From assembly GCF_004348825.1 (NCBI RefSeq), contig NZ_SMJU01000005.1, positions 283,747 to 347,746 on the forward strand: DNA of 64,000 bases, in the 5' to 3' direction. A model generated the notes under the pieces. That model worked only from the letters and a program-made list of their open reading frames with translations, was not told where the DNA came from and made no database searches. Source of the stretch: Arundinibacter roseus. Lineage in GTDB: Bacteria > Bacteroidota > Bacteroidia > Cytophagales > Spirosomataceae. Below, in pieces: positions 36,230-44,537 of this stretch; position 1 is the stretch's first letter, and the number at the start of each line of letters is the position of its first letter. The position numbers and the translations under genes are program-made.

Positions 36230-36748
36230 ATGAATCCGACACTCTCATTTTTTTACTTTTTGTCATTTCTGACTATCCTGAGCGCCATCATGGTTGTGGT
36301 GTCCCGGAGCCCCATCCATAGCGTTCTATATCTGATCCTGACATTTTTTTGTTTGTCGGGCCATTACATTTTATTAAACGCGCAATTTCTGGCGGCAGTA
36401 AATATTATCGTTTATGCGGGCGCAATTATGGTACTTTTCCTTTTTGTAATCATGTTTTTGAATATGAAAGAAGAAGAAGAAAAATTCCGCGGGAACGTCA
36501 CCAAAATTGCGGCGGCTATTGTTGGCGGCACCATTTTCATCATTCTATTTGGTGCATATCGCAAGACTCAGGTCGGAACGTATAATCCTTATGAATTCAA
36601 ATCACAAACCGGCATGGTCGAAAGCCTTGGAATGGTGCTGTTCCGGGACTATCTCCTTCCTTTCGAGCTTGCATCTGTACTTTTCCTGATTGCGATGGTA
36701 GGTGCTGTCATGTTAGGAAAAAGAGAAATTGGCGAACGTCATTTTTGA
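36230..36748 (+). CDS. nuoJ: NADH-quinone oxidoreductase subunit J
   Basis: 172-residue membrane subunit with five helices; NIIVYAGAIMVLFLFVIMFLNM is the conserved third-helix region with its pi-bulge. The longest frame begins at 36089 inside nuoI, but the ATG at 36230 gives the proper N-terminus MNPTLSFFYFLSFL, so it was chosen. It is the last nuo gene here: a strong terminator follows at 36769 and the next gene is on the other strand, so nuoK-N must lie elsewhere. Confidence 0.94.
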   Translation: MNPTLSFFYFLSFLTILSAIMVVVSRSPIHSVLYLILTFFCLSGHYILLNAQFLAAVNIIVYAGAIMVLFLFVIMFLNMKEEEEKFRGNVTKIAAAIVGGTIFIILFGAYRKTQVGTYNPYEFKSQTGMVESLGMVLFRDYLLPFELASVLFLIAMVGAVMLGKREIGERHF

Positions 36749-36768
36749 TCAAAAATATTTTTTTAAGT

Positions 36769-36811
36769 AAAAAGGTAGCGATCAGCTTGAAACTGACTGC
36801 TACCTTTTTTT
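36769..36811. terminator. Bidirectional hairpin ending the nuo operon
   Basis: The arms AAAAAGGTAGC (36769-36779) and GCTACCTTTTT (36799-36809) are perfect, and the stem continues inward (TCAG/CTGA) after a G-T pair and one mismatch. It is flanked by A- and T-runs, serving both nuoJ and the converging GMC gene. Confidence 0.92.
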
Positions 36812-36829
36812 ATAGGAAAATCTTGATTA

Positions 36830-38434
36830 TTAGCTATTAATAATCAGATCCGCTCCTTTTTCACCAATCATCAGGCAGGCGGCATTGGTATTGCCGGCCA
36901 CAATCCGTGGCATAATGGAGGCGTCCACCACGCGTAGCCCTTCTATGCCATGCACGCGTAGTTTTTCATCTACTACCGAACCTTCATCCTGACCCATTGT
37001 ACAGGTCCCTACCGGGTGATAGACCGTTTCAAGGCTTTGTTTAATATGCAGAATTAACGCATCATCGGTGGCACAATCGGGCGGGGCAATCAGCTGCTTG
37101 CGGTAAGGTGCAAACGCATCAGCCCCCATAACCTCAATGGCGCTTCGGGTTCCTGCCAAAAGCGTCGTCAAATCTGCTTCATGCGATAAAAATCGGGGCT
37201 GAATTATGGGCGCTTCCGCCGGATTGGCGGAGCGAAGGGCTACAAATCCACGACTTTCTGGCTTTAATAGCGTCGGTAAAATAGTATAGCCGTTGGTAAA
37301 TGGAAAAGTTTTTAGATCATACAAATCCGCTTTATAATCGTTACCCAAATGAATGGGCGTAAAATGAAACTGAAAGTCCACCGGATCCGGCGAATCAGTC
37401 AGTTTTAGAAAAGCTACCGCTTCCAGCGGGCTTATAGTCAAAGGCCCTTTTCCAAAAACAGCATAGTTTAAAGCCCCCTTGATTTGATTAATCATCCTCA
37501 GTTCGTTGTTGGCCAACGGAATAGTTGCAAGCGAGCTAACGGCCAAAAACAAATGATCCTGAAGATTTTTTCCCACACCCGGCAAATGCTTTTTGATAGC
37601 TATTCCATGTGCTTTTAACTCCTCTTCGTCACCAATACCCGACAACATCAACAGCTGCGGAGAATTGAACGCTCCTGCCGACAAAATCACTTCTTTGGCT
37701 GCAAATGCCTGCTCAACGGCAGACCTCCCTACCGTAAACTCAACTCCCGTAGCCCGGTCATTTTCGATCAAAACCCGCCGGGTTAAGGCATGCGTCCGTA
37801 CCGTCAGATTGGGTCGTTGAAGTGCTGGTTTGAGAAAGGCCGTAGCAGCGCTGTGCCGCTTTTGATTCTTGATTGTAAATTGAAATAACCCGGCTCCCAG
37901 TTGCAAAGCACCGTTATAATCTTGATTTTCAGGAAGTCCTTTTTCAATACACGCCTGCACAAAAGCATCAGCCACGGGCGTACGATACCGTTGTGCAAAC
38001 GTAACGTTTAACTCGCCGCCCTGCCCATGAAACTCATTTTTCAGTTGCTCGTTATGCTCTGATTTAATAAAATATGGAAGAACGTTTTCATAGCCCCAGC
38101 CATTGTTTCCGGCGGCAGCCCAGCCATCAAAATCTGCGCGATTGCCTCGTACATAGGCCATAGCATTGGTAGAGCTACATCCTCCCAGTGTTTTACCCCG
38201 GGGCAAATAAATTTTCCGGTTCAGCACATGGGTTTGTGGCTCCGTCTGATAGCCCCAGTCCACCTCGGTGCGATTGAGTTTGGAATAGGCCGCCGGAATC
38301 TGTAATTCCAGTTTTTTATCCGGGCCGCCTGCTTCCAGAAGCAGCACCGAAACAGAGGGGTCAAGTGAAAGTCGGTTGGCTAACACGCACCCGGCCGAGC
38401 CTGCACCAACAATGATGTAATCAAATTTTTTCAT
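36830..38434 (-). CDS. GMC family FAD-dependent oxidoreductase (choline dehydrogenase-like)
   Basis: 534 residues from the ATG at 38434 (MKKFDYIIVGAGSAGCVLANRLS), where the FAD-binding motif starts at once; the longer frame to 38515 adds an unlikely leader. GMC signatures are LPRGKTLGGCSSTNAMAYVRGN, GAFNSPQLLMLSGIG and the C-terminal catalytic His region YHPVGTCTMG. Such enzymes oxidise choline or other alcohols with FAD. No betaine or transport genes are adjacent, so the substrate is open. It is divergent from the GlxA-like regulator, which might control it. Confidence 0.9.
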   Translation of the reverse strand: MKKFDYIIVGAGSAGCVLANRLSLDPSVSVLLLEAGGPDKKLELQIPAAYSKLNRTEVDWGYQTEPQTHVLNRKIYLPRGKTLGGCSSTNAMAYVRGNRADFDGWAAAGNNGWGYENVLPYFIKSEHNEQLKNEFHGQGGELNVTFAQRYRTPVADAFVQACIEKGLPENQDYNGALQLGAGLFQFTIKNQKRHSAATAFLKPALQRPNLTVRTHALTRRVLIENDRATGVEFTVGRSAVEQAFAAKEVILSAGAFNSPQLLMLSGIGDEEELKAHGIAIKKHLPGVGKNLQDHLFLAVSSLATIPLANNELRMINQIKGALNYAVFGKGPLTISPLEAVAFLKLTDSPDPVDFQFHFTPIHLGNDYKADLYDLKTFPFTNGYTILPTLLKPESRGFVALRSANPAEAPIIQPRFLSHEADLTTLLAGTRSAIEVMGADAFAPYRKQLIAPPDCATDDALILHIKQSLETVYHPVGTCTMGQDEGSVVDEKLRVHGIEGLRVVDASIMPRIVAGNTNAACLMIGEKGADLIINS

Positions 38435-38553
38435 AGGAGGAAACGCATGCATTCTGAGTAAAATTACTCTCCAAAGGCTGATTACGACACCAGTTACCCA
38501 TCCTTTTACATACAAAAACCGGCGGTCTATGCGAGAAAGAAGGAGAAAGAATC

Positions 38554-38561
38554 TATTTTTG
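38554..38561 (+). promoter_or_regulatory. Candidate -7 element of the GlxA-like regulator
   Basis: TATTTTTG matches TAnnTTTG 55 nt before the ATG at 38617; no good -33 box. Confidence 0.4.
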
Positions 38562-38616
38562 AGGATAGTATAAGCTTCCTAATTATTCGTAACCAGAAAG
38601 ACTATTTCCTGAATCC

Positions 38617-39600
38617 ATGAAACATATTACTATTCTCGTTTTGGAATCCTGCGTGCTGGAAGCCGTAGCTGATCCACGCTACATGTTTACAGCCGTAAAC
38701 CAATTTCTGGAAGCCAATAATCAATCCCCGCTTTTTCAGATTCATATGGTAGGTATGACACCGGAAGTCAATCTTCAAAATGGACTTTTCTCCGTGCATA
38801 CCGATAAATTGCTTGACGATATTCAGGACACTGACCTGATCATTATTCCTGCCCTGTTTGGCGACATGACCTCTGCACTGGAACAAAATCGCCGCGTAAT
38901 TCCCTGGATTGTGCAGCACTATGACCGTGGCGCCGAAGTGGCTTCTCTTTGTGTAGGTGCCTTTTTGCTTGCCTCCACAGGTTTGCTCGACGGAAAGCGC
39001 TGCTCGACCCACTGGGCCTACGCCCGTGAATTCAGGCAGATGTTTCCGAAAGTTGAACTGGTAGACGGCAGTATCATTACGGAGGAAAAACGGCTCTATT
39101 CCAGCGGCGGCGCACTGTCTTACTGGAATCTTTTGCTATATCTGGTTGAAAAATATACCGGTCGGGAAATGGCTATTCTGGCTTCCAAATATTTTGCCAT
39201 TGATATTGACCGCGACAATCAAATGGCTTTTACCCTCTTCAATGGGCAAAAAGATCATGAGGATCTGGAAATAAAAAAAGCGCAGGAATACATTGAGAAA
39301 AACTATACCGAAAAAATTAGTGTAGATGAGCTGGCAGACCTGGTAGCGCTGGGGCGCCGAAGTTTTGAACGCCGCTTCAAAAAAGCTACCAACAATTCAG
39401 TAATGGAGTACATTCAACGCGTTAAAGTGGAAGCCGCCAAGCGTAGTTTTGAAAGTACTCAAAAGAATATTTCCGAAGTTATGTTTGATGTAGGCTACAC
39501 CGATACGAAGGCTTTTCGGGAAGTATTTAAAAAAATAACCGGGCTCACGCCCCTGGAATACCGAAACAAATACCACAAGCGCCCGGCAATGGCTGCGTAA
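38617..39600 (+). CDS. GlxA family transcriptional regulator (DJ-1/PfpI + AraC HTH)
   Basis: 327 residues: an N-terminal class I amidotransferase-like/DJ-1 domain (about 1-190) with the nucleophile-elbow-like VASLCVGAFLLASTG, then a C-terminal AraC/XylS double helix-turn-helix (KISVDELADLVALGRRSFERRFKKATN ... NISEVMFDVGYTDTKAFREVFKKITGLTPLEYRNKY). Family members often control amine, amino-acid or betaine metabolism. It is transcribed divergently from the GMC oxidoreductase, a plausible target. The ligand is unknown. Confidence 0.92.
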   Translation: MKHITILVLESCVLEAVADPRYMFTAVNQFLEANNQSPLFQIHMVGMTPEVNLQNGLFSVHTDKLLDDIQDTDLIIIPALFGDMTSALEQNRRVIPWIVQHYDRGAEVASLCVGAFLLASTGLLDGKRCSTHWAYAREFRQMFPKVELVDGSIITEEKRLYSSGGALSYWNLLLYLVEKYTGREMAILASKYFAIDIDRDNQMAFTLFNGQKDHEDLEIKKAQEYIEKNYTEKISVDELADLVALGRRSFERRFKKATNNSVMEYIQRVKVEAAKRSFESTQKNISEVMFDVGYTDTKAFREVFKKITGLTPLEYRNKYHKRPAMAA

Positions 39601-39719
39601 GTGTATTCGTTTTCTTTTTTACTAAATAATCTCTTTTAACAATTTCAAAACAGGACTCCGACATCGAACCCTATTCCGCCGCAGCTGCACCCAGCCCGGA
39701 CACGACTCACAATCCCCGA

Positions 39720-40517
39720 TTGAAAATCTGGAACTTATGGGTGATTCTGTTGGCCAATGGCGCTTTTGCCCTACTTACCAATCTGCTATTTTTTTTTGAT
39801 GGCATTCCCCTGTTCAAAAATTCCACAAGTCGCTGGGCACTGATTTTTCTTGGCTTGCTGATTTACAGCTTACAGGCAGGGCTAATTTTTGTATTGGTCC
39901 GAAAATTTGCATTAAACCATTGGCTGCAAAGACCGTTTCATGCCGTACAGTGGCTGTGGGCGCTCGCTGTGGGCCTGACGCTATGGTTGTTGACCAATGC
40001 GTTCCTGTTTTTCAAACTTCCCGAAGCTACATTGCGGCTTAACTCCGGACAAAGCTTTTGGCGTTTTTTCACGACTTTCCTTCTCAACTCCATTCCCGGA
40101 GCATTAATTGAGGAATTCCTTTTTCGCTACCTGCCCGTTCGTTATGCGCACATGATGCAATTGTCAAGAACCAAAACGCTGCTGCTCTTCATGGCCGTTG
40201 TAGTCTTTTTTACAATTACCCACATTCCGGCTTATTTATGGCAATATAAGTACACACTTTGGTCTCTCTGGAATCCATTCACGATGGGTATTGCGTTCTT
40301 TTTTGTCTATTACGCTACGCGTAATCTGGCTTTTACTACCCTCTTTCATGCCTTTCACAACAACTCATGGTACCTTTTCGGTCATGCCGAGCATAAAGAT
40401 TATTCGTTCATTATCCTGGTCAGTATTTTTTGGTTTTTACTGCGAACAAGGACGCAGGCTACGCTTTGGCAGGACGATGAATCGCACGAAAGCCCGAACC
40501 CAAAAGCATCAGTATAA
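39720..40517 (+). CDS. CPBP family intramembrane metalloprotease
   Basis: 265-residue polytopic protein with the CPBP (CAAX protease/bacteriocin-processing) motifs: Glu131-Glu132 in EEFLFRY, His168 in FTITHIP, and His210/His213 in FHAFHNN. These residues form a metal site within the membrane. The role may be proteolysis or processing of a membrane peptide. The start is uncertain: the first usable codon is TTG at 39720, yet the frame is open back to 39630 with plausible coding sequence and no ATG or GTG, so the true N-terminus may be longer, perhaps from ATT at 39642. Confidence 0.82.
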   Translation: MKIWNLWVILLANGAFALLTNLLFFFDGIPLFKNSTSRWALIFLGLLIYSLQAGLIFVLVRKFALNHWLQRPFHAVQWLWALAVGLTLWLLTNAFLFFKLPEATLRLNSGQSFWRFFTTFLLNSIPGALIEEFLFRYLPVRYAHMMQLSRTKTLLLFMAVVVFFTITHIPAYLWQYKYTLWSLWNPFTMGIAFFFVYYATRNLAFTTLFHAFHNNSWYLFGHAEHKDYSFIILVSIFWFLLRTRTQATLWQDDESHESPNPKASV

Positions 40518-40639
40518 TCAATAGTGGTGATTAATAATATAACCTTTATACAGTAGAGGCAGTAAAAATTCCTGCTTTTGGGTTCATTTGTATGGACAAT
40601 CTATTTACTTCCTGTATCATAATTTTACTCATTGACCCC

Positions 40640-41422
40640 ATGAAAATGTACGTTGCTTGTGTTGTTTTAGGATTAAGCGCGCTGGTAGTTCTTCCCGGAT
40701 TTATAGGAAAAGAAACCTCTAAAACTCAGGTTATTGCGCACCGTGGAGCCTGGAAAAAACAGGGGCTTCCCCAAAATTCACTGGCCGCGCTCGACAACGC
40801 CATTCGATTGGGATGCTTTGGCAGCGAATTTGACGTTCATATGGCAGCTGACATGGGGCTGTTTGTAAGTCATGATCATGTTATTCAGAATGTTGCTATC
40901 GAAAAAAGCACTTCTGCGGAGCTTGCCGCCGTCAAATTAAGCAATGGTGAATCGCTTCCGACCCTTGAAGCGTACTTGTTACAAGGTAAAAAACAGAAGA
41001 AAACCCGGCTGGTTCTGGAAATAAAACCTTCGCAACTTGGAAAAGAGCGCTCTCTTTTATTGGCTCAAAAGTGTGTGGAAATGGTTCAGAAAACCAAAAC
41101 TCAACGTCTGGTCGACTACATAAGTTTTGACTATGAAGTCTGTAAAAAGGTAAAAGAACTCGATCCGAAAGCGCAGGTTGCTTATCTAAATGGCGATAAA
41201 ACTCCCGCCGAATGTGCCGCTGACGGATTGGACGGGCTGGATTACAACCAAAATGTGTATAAGAAAAAGGAAGAGTGGATACAGCAAGCGCAACAACTTA
41301 ACCAAACGCTGAACGTCTGGACGGTCAATACACAGCAACAAATGGAATGGTTTGTAGAAAAAAACTTTGATTTCATAACCACCGATGAGCCCGAACGTCT
41401 GTTGGAAATGTTAAAAAAATAG
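40640..41422 (+). CDS. Glycerophosphodiester phosphodiesterase
   Basis: 260 residues from the ATG at 40640, which provides a signal peptide or anchor (MKMYVACVVLGLSALVVLPG); an in-frame ATG at 40592 is less likely. The GDPD barrel shows the catalytic HR pair in VIAHRGAW, metal-binding Glu/Asp in GSEFDVHM, and the catalytic His in LFVSHDHV, ending ITTDEPERLLEML. It hydrolyses glycerophosphodiesters from phospholipid turnover to glycerol-3-phosphate and alcohol, probably in the periplasm. Monocistronic. Confidence 0.9.
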   Translation: MKMYVACVVLGLSALVVLPGFIGKETSKTQVIAHRGAWKKQGLPQNSLAALDNAIRLGCFGSEFDVHMAADMGLFVSHDHVIQNVAIEKSTSAELAAVKLSNGESLPTLEAYLLQGKKQKKTRLVLEIKPSQLGKERSLLLAQKCVEMVQKTKTQRLVDYISFDYEVCKKVKELDPKAQVAYLNGDKTPAECAADGLDGLDYNQNVYKKKEEWIQQAQQLNQTLNVWTVNTQQQMEWFVEKNFDFITTDEPERLLEMLKK

Positions 41423-41488
41423 CCCGAAAACAGGTGAGTAAACACGCAGCTGCATTCTGGGCTATTGATTAAAATTCACTCTTTTTAC

Positions 41489-42013
41489 CTAGAAATCAAC
41501 CAAGGATTTTACTTGTTCATTCACTAATTGTCTGATAAAACTATCGGTAATCTGGCCTTCTGCAAAGTTTTTTTTCATGAGCGGAATCCGTACTTTCTGG
41601 GCAAGCACATGCATGCCTAAATAATTAAAAACATCTGTCAAATGACTCAGACCTAGCGCGTTGCCTTGTACGCCATCCGAGAGCCCCACGAGTGCGCATT
41701 TTTTATGAATCAACGAATTTGGGTAGCTTAGCCCGTCGATAAACGCCTTAAATACGCCTGGATACGAATTGTTATATTCAGGAACCACAAATATAAACTT
41801 CCGGGAAGTATCCATCCGGGCCCGCATTTGATTAAAGGCTTCGTTACGCCCGGAATTTGCGTAAAGTGCCGAGGTTGTAAAATCAGGCGGGAGATCTACC
41901 AAATCCAGAATCTGGCAGTCAATTTGATTGGATTCGAGAATAGTCTGATAGAAATTTGCGACTTCACGAGATTTGGATAGAGGGCGATTGGTACCTACAA
42001 CAATGGTAATCAT
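41489..42013 (-). CDS. NADPH-dependent FMN reductase family protein
   Basis: 174-residue flavodoxin-like protein. N-terminal TIVVGTNRPLSKSREVANFY binds the FMN phosphate, and VPEYNNSYPGVFKAFIDGLSYP is the family's conserved PEYN region. Members reduce FMN, quinones, azo compounds or chromate with NAD(P)H. It stands alone, with no partner to indicate its physiological acceptor. Confidence 0.9.
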   Translation of the reverse strand: MITIVVGTNRPLSKSREVANFYQTILESNQIDCQILDLVDLPPDFTTSALYANSGRNEAFNQMRARMDTSRKFIFVVPEYNNSYPGVFKAFIDGLSYPNSLIHKKCALVGLSDGVQGNALGLSHLTDVFNYLGMHVLAQKVRIPLMKKNFAEGQITDSFIRQLVNEQVKSLVDF

Positions 42014-42170
42014 ACAAGTTTATATTTTTTATATAAATAAAAACTACCTCTAAAAAGTTTTGATTATACGTGAATAAATCCGGCGAGCCGCTATTCGCTG
42101 GCAATTGTCCTCCGCCAATTGTAACTTGCCTGTCGGACCCAACCTATTCAACTATTGATTATTTATTCCT

Positions 42171-43406
42171 ATGTCTTTACCTCATCATGACCGTCGTGGT
42201 TTTATAAAAAAAAGTGTTTTGGCATCTCTTGCCAGCGTTTTGGGCACCGAACTTGTATTTGCCGGGTCTATGCCTGCTGGTTACACACCTTTGGTACTTT
42301 CAGCTCTTGAAGGGGAGCTTCCGACAGGTAAGCACAAAGATTTGATTATACGCAGCGATCGGCCCTGGAACGTAGAAACTCCGGCGCATTTGCTGGATGA
42401 TGCCATAACGCCCGCCGACAAGATGTTCATCCGAAACAACGGAGCTTTACCTACCGACATTGACATTAAAAACTGGACACTAACCATTGATGGTGAGTCG
42501 GTTAATTCCAAAAAAACCTTTACTTTACAAGATCTAAAAACGAACTTTAAGCACTATACGTATCAACTTACTTTGGAATGTGCGGGCAATGGCCGCAGCG
42601 GTTTCAATCCACCTACATCCGGCAATCAATGGGCCGAAGGAGCCGTAAGTTGTGCGGAGTGGACGGGTGTGCGCCTGCGCGACGTCCTCGAAAAAGTGGG
42701 ACTCAAACCCGACGCCGTGTATGTTGGGTACTACGGAACGGATATTCACCTGAGTGGTGATCCGGGGAAATCAACAATTTCGCGTGGAGTGCCGATGCGC
42801 AAAGCACTGGAAGACGAAACACTTCTGGCATGGGCAATGAACGGCGCGGATATTCCCCTAATGCATGGACATCCGTTGCGGTTGGTCGTTGGTGGTTGGC
42901 CCGCCTCTGTATCAGGCAAATGGCTGTCGCGCCTGTCGGTCAGAAACATTATTCATGATGGTGAAAAAATGGGTGGAGATAGCTATCGGGTACCTGCGTT
43001 TCCGGTGGAACCCGGCGCCAAAGTGGCCGCTGCCGATATGAAAATAATAGAGTCGATGCCCGTAAAGTCTGTCATTACCTATCCTCGTTCGGGGGCGATT
43101 CTTGAACTGGGAGACGAACTCCCCCTGAGAGGACATTCCTGGGCGGGCGATTTGTCGGTTAAAGAAATGATGATTTCGATTGACTATGGCGCTACCTGGC
43201 AAAAATGCTCTTTACAGAATCCGAAGAATCGTCTGGCGTGGCAACACTGGTCCGCCTCGGTGCGTTTTCCTAAAAAAGGCTACTACGAAGTTTGGGCCAA
43301 AGCCACAGATAGTGAAGGCACTTCACAAACGATGGTGATGCCCGCCTGGAATCCGAAAGGCTACATCAATAATGCCTGCCACCGGATTGCGATAAAGGTG
43401 GTTTAA
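42171..43406 (+). CDS. Sulfite oxidase-like molybdopterin oxidoreductase, Tat-exported
   Basis: 411 residues with a twin-arginine leader (DRRGFIKK at 7-14, then a hydrophobic stretch), an oxidoreductase molybdopterin domain with the Mo-ligand cysteine Cys137 in LTLECAGNGRSGFNPP, and a C-terminal Mo-co dimerisation domain (RSGAILELGDELPLRGHSWAG). It resembles SorA-type sulfite dehydrogenases that oxidise sulfite to sulfate in the periplasm. A small cytochrome c gene begins 19 nt downstream and is the obvious electron acceptor, as SorB is for SorA. Substrate by family and context only. Confidence 0.88.
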   Translation: MSLPHHDRRGFIKKSVLASLASVLGTELVFAGSMPAGYTPLVLSALEGELPTGKHKDLIIRSDRPWNVETPAHLLDDAITPADKMFIRNNGALPTDIDIKNWTLTIDGESVNSKKTFTLQDLKTNFKHYTYQLTLECAGNGRSGFNPPTSGNQWAEGAVSCAEWTGVRLRDVLEKVGLKPDAVYVGYYGTDIHLSGDPGKSTISRGVPMRKALEDETLLAWAMNGADIPLMHGHPLRLVVGGWPASVSGKWLSRLSVRNIIHDGEKMGGDSYRVPAFPVEPGAKVAAADMKIIESMPVKSVITYPRSGAILELGDELPLRGHSWAGDLSVKEMMISIDYGATWQKCSLQNPKNRLAWQHWSASVRFPKKGYYEVWAKATDSEGTSQTMVMPAWNPKGYINNACHRIAIKVV

Positions 43407-43425
43407 CTACATACTGATTCTAAAA

Positions 43426-43836
43426 ATGAACAGAATTCGACCGATACAAATATTTTGCCTGATGGCAGTAGGTATGCTTTGGATGGCGGCTCGTCAACCC
43501 GTAAGCAATACGGTACAAAACCACTCAATAAAGACAGACACCTTGCGTGGCCTGGACCCCGAAACCGGTTTTGTAATAGCGCAGGGACTCGATTTGATGC
43601 GGGCACACTGTACCGGTTGCCACTCGGCAAATCTGATTACCCAATACAGAGCTACTCGTGAAGTTTGGCTGGAAAAAATTCGATGGATGCAGAAAACCCA
43701 AAATCTGTGGGAGCTGGGTGAAGCCGAACCAAAAATTCTGGATTATCTGGCTAAACACTACGGCCCGGTGCAGACGTTTGATCGCCGGCAGCCATTGAAA
43801 ACTACCGAGTGGTATTCGCTTCCGAAAGGAAACTAA
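43426..43836 (+). CDS. Small monoheme c-type cytochrome (SorB-like)
   Basis: 136 residues: N-terminal hydrophobic signal (IFCLMAVGMLWMAA), heme motif CTGCH (62-66), and possible axial Met in KIRWMQKTQNLW. One heme; length as for SorB-type partners of sulfite dehydrogenase. It lies 19 nt after the molybdoenzyme gene, so they form a two-gene operon in which this protein passes electrons to the respiratory chain. The end converges on the NlpC/P60 gene with 12 nt between. Confidence 0.88.
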   Translation: MNRIRPIQIFCLMAVGMLWMAARQPVSNTVQNHSIKTDTLRGLDPETGFVIAQGLDLMRAHCTGCHSANLITQYRATREVWLEKIRWMQKTQNLWELGEAEPKILDYLAKHYGPVQTFDRRQPLKTTEWYSLPKGN

Positions 43837-43848
43837 GCAGCAGACGGA

Positions 43849-44358
43849 TTACTCAGTGGGAAGCAAAACCCGCCGCACTGCCACAAACCGGCGACGATAG
43901 TAGTCCGAACTTAGCAAATCGTATCGAACACCTCCCTTAAAAGCCGAATGAATAAATCGGACCGTTTGGTTGGGTTTAACTTCTGTAATAATGCCCACAT
44001 GACCAATTTGGCTACTTTTGGTGCTGCTTCCTTTGAAAAAAATGAGATCGCCCGGCTGGGCTTCTTCCAGAGAAATATCTTCGCCTTTGTGCGCCTGAGC
44101 TGCGCTCGAATGCGGCAATAGGACGTTCCACTGTTGATAACAATAACGCACGAAACCGGAGCAATCAAACCCTTTTTTGCTCATGCCGCCCGAGCGGTAA
44201 GGAATATGAAGATGTCGAGATGCAAAATCCAAAAGAGACTCTACCGGATTTTCTGGGGTTTGACTCTTAACCGACTGTGCCTGAGAACGATTGGGACTAC
44301 CAATGAAGAATAAAATAGATAAAAAGAGGCAAGTGTACCGAACAATCAATTTTAACAT
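43849..44358 (-). CDS. NlpC/P60 family C40 peptidase
   Basis: 169-residue exported peptidase with a signal peptide (LIVRYTCLFLSILFFIG) and the NlpC/P60 triad: Cys66 in GFDCSGFVRY, His120 in SQIGHVGII and His137 in FIHSAF. These enzymes cut peptide stems of peptidoglycan (gamma-D-Glu-diaminopimelate bonds). There are no SH3 or LysM modules, so it is the minimal form. Monocistronic on the minus strand. Confidence 0.93.
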   Translation of the reverse strand: MLKLIVRYTCLFLSILFFIGSPNRSQAQSVKSQTPENPVESLLDFASRHLHIPYRSGGMSKKGFDCSGFVRYCYQQWNVLLPHSSAAQAHKGEDISLEEAQPGDLIFFKGSSTKSSQIGHVGIITEVKPNQTVRFIHSAFKGGVRYDLLSSDYYRRRFVAVRRVLLPTE

Positions 44359-44452
44359 TTCTAGTAAAAGGACGGTTTTGGAAGCCCTAGTTTACGAAAA
44401 AAATGTTGATTCCTCTAAAAATGCACCAAAACTCTCAGGAGTTTAACCAAAA

Positions 44453-44479
44453 CCAGTAAGACTATTAAAATCTTACTGG
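44453..44479 (-). terminator. Hairpin downstream of the MDR oxidoreductase gene
   Basis: Perfect 9-bp arms CCAGTAAGA/TCTTACTGG (44453-44461, 44471-44479). On the minus strand it is followed by TTTTGGTT, so it can end the transcript of the gene stopping at 44538. Confidence 0.7.
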
Positions 44480-44537
44480 CCTGATTATCAATACCTAACT
44501 TTTATAGATTTCAAAATCCATAAGAGTTGAATATTTT

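Noticed and set aside
35490-36266. 258-codon minus-strand open frame across nuoI
   Set aside because: Antisense to nuoH end, nuoI and nuoJ start; translation has no recognisable domain.
41415-41465. Inverted AATAGCCC/GGGCTATT after the GDPD gene as a terminator
   Set aside because: Only 8 bp with a loop of over 30 nt and no T-run; likely chance.
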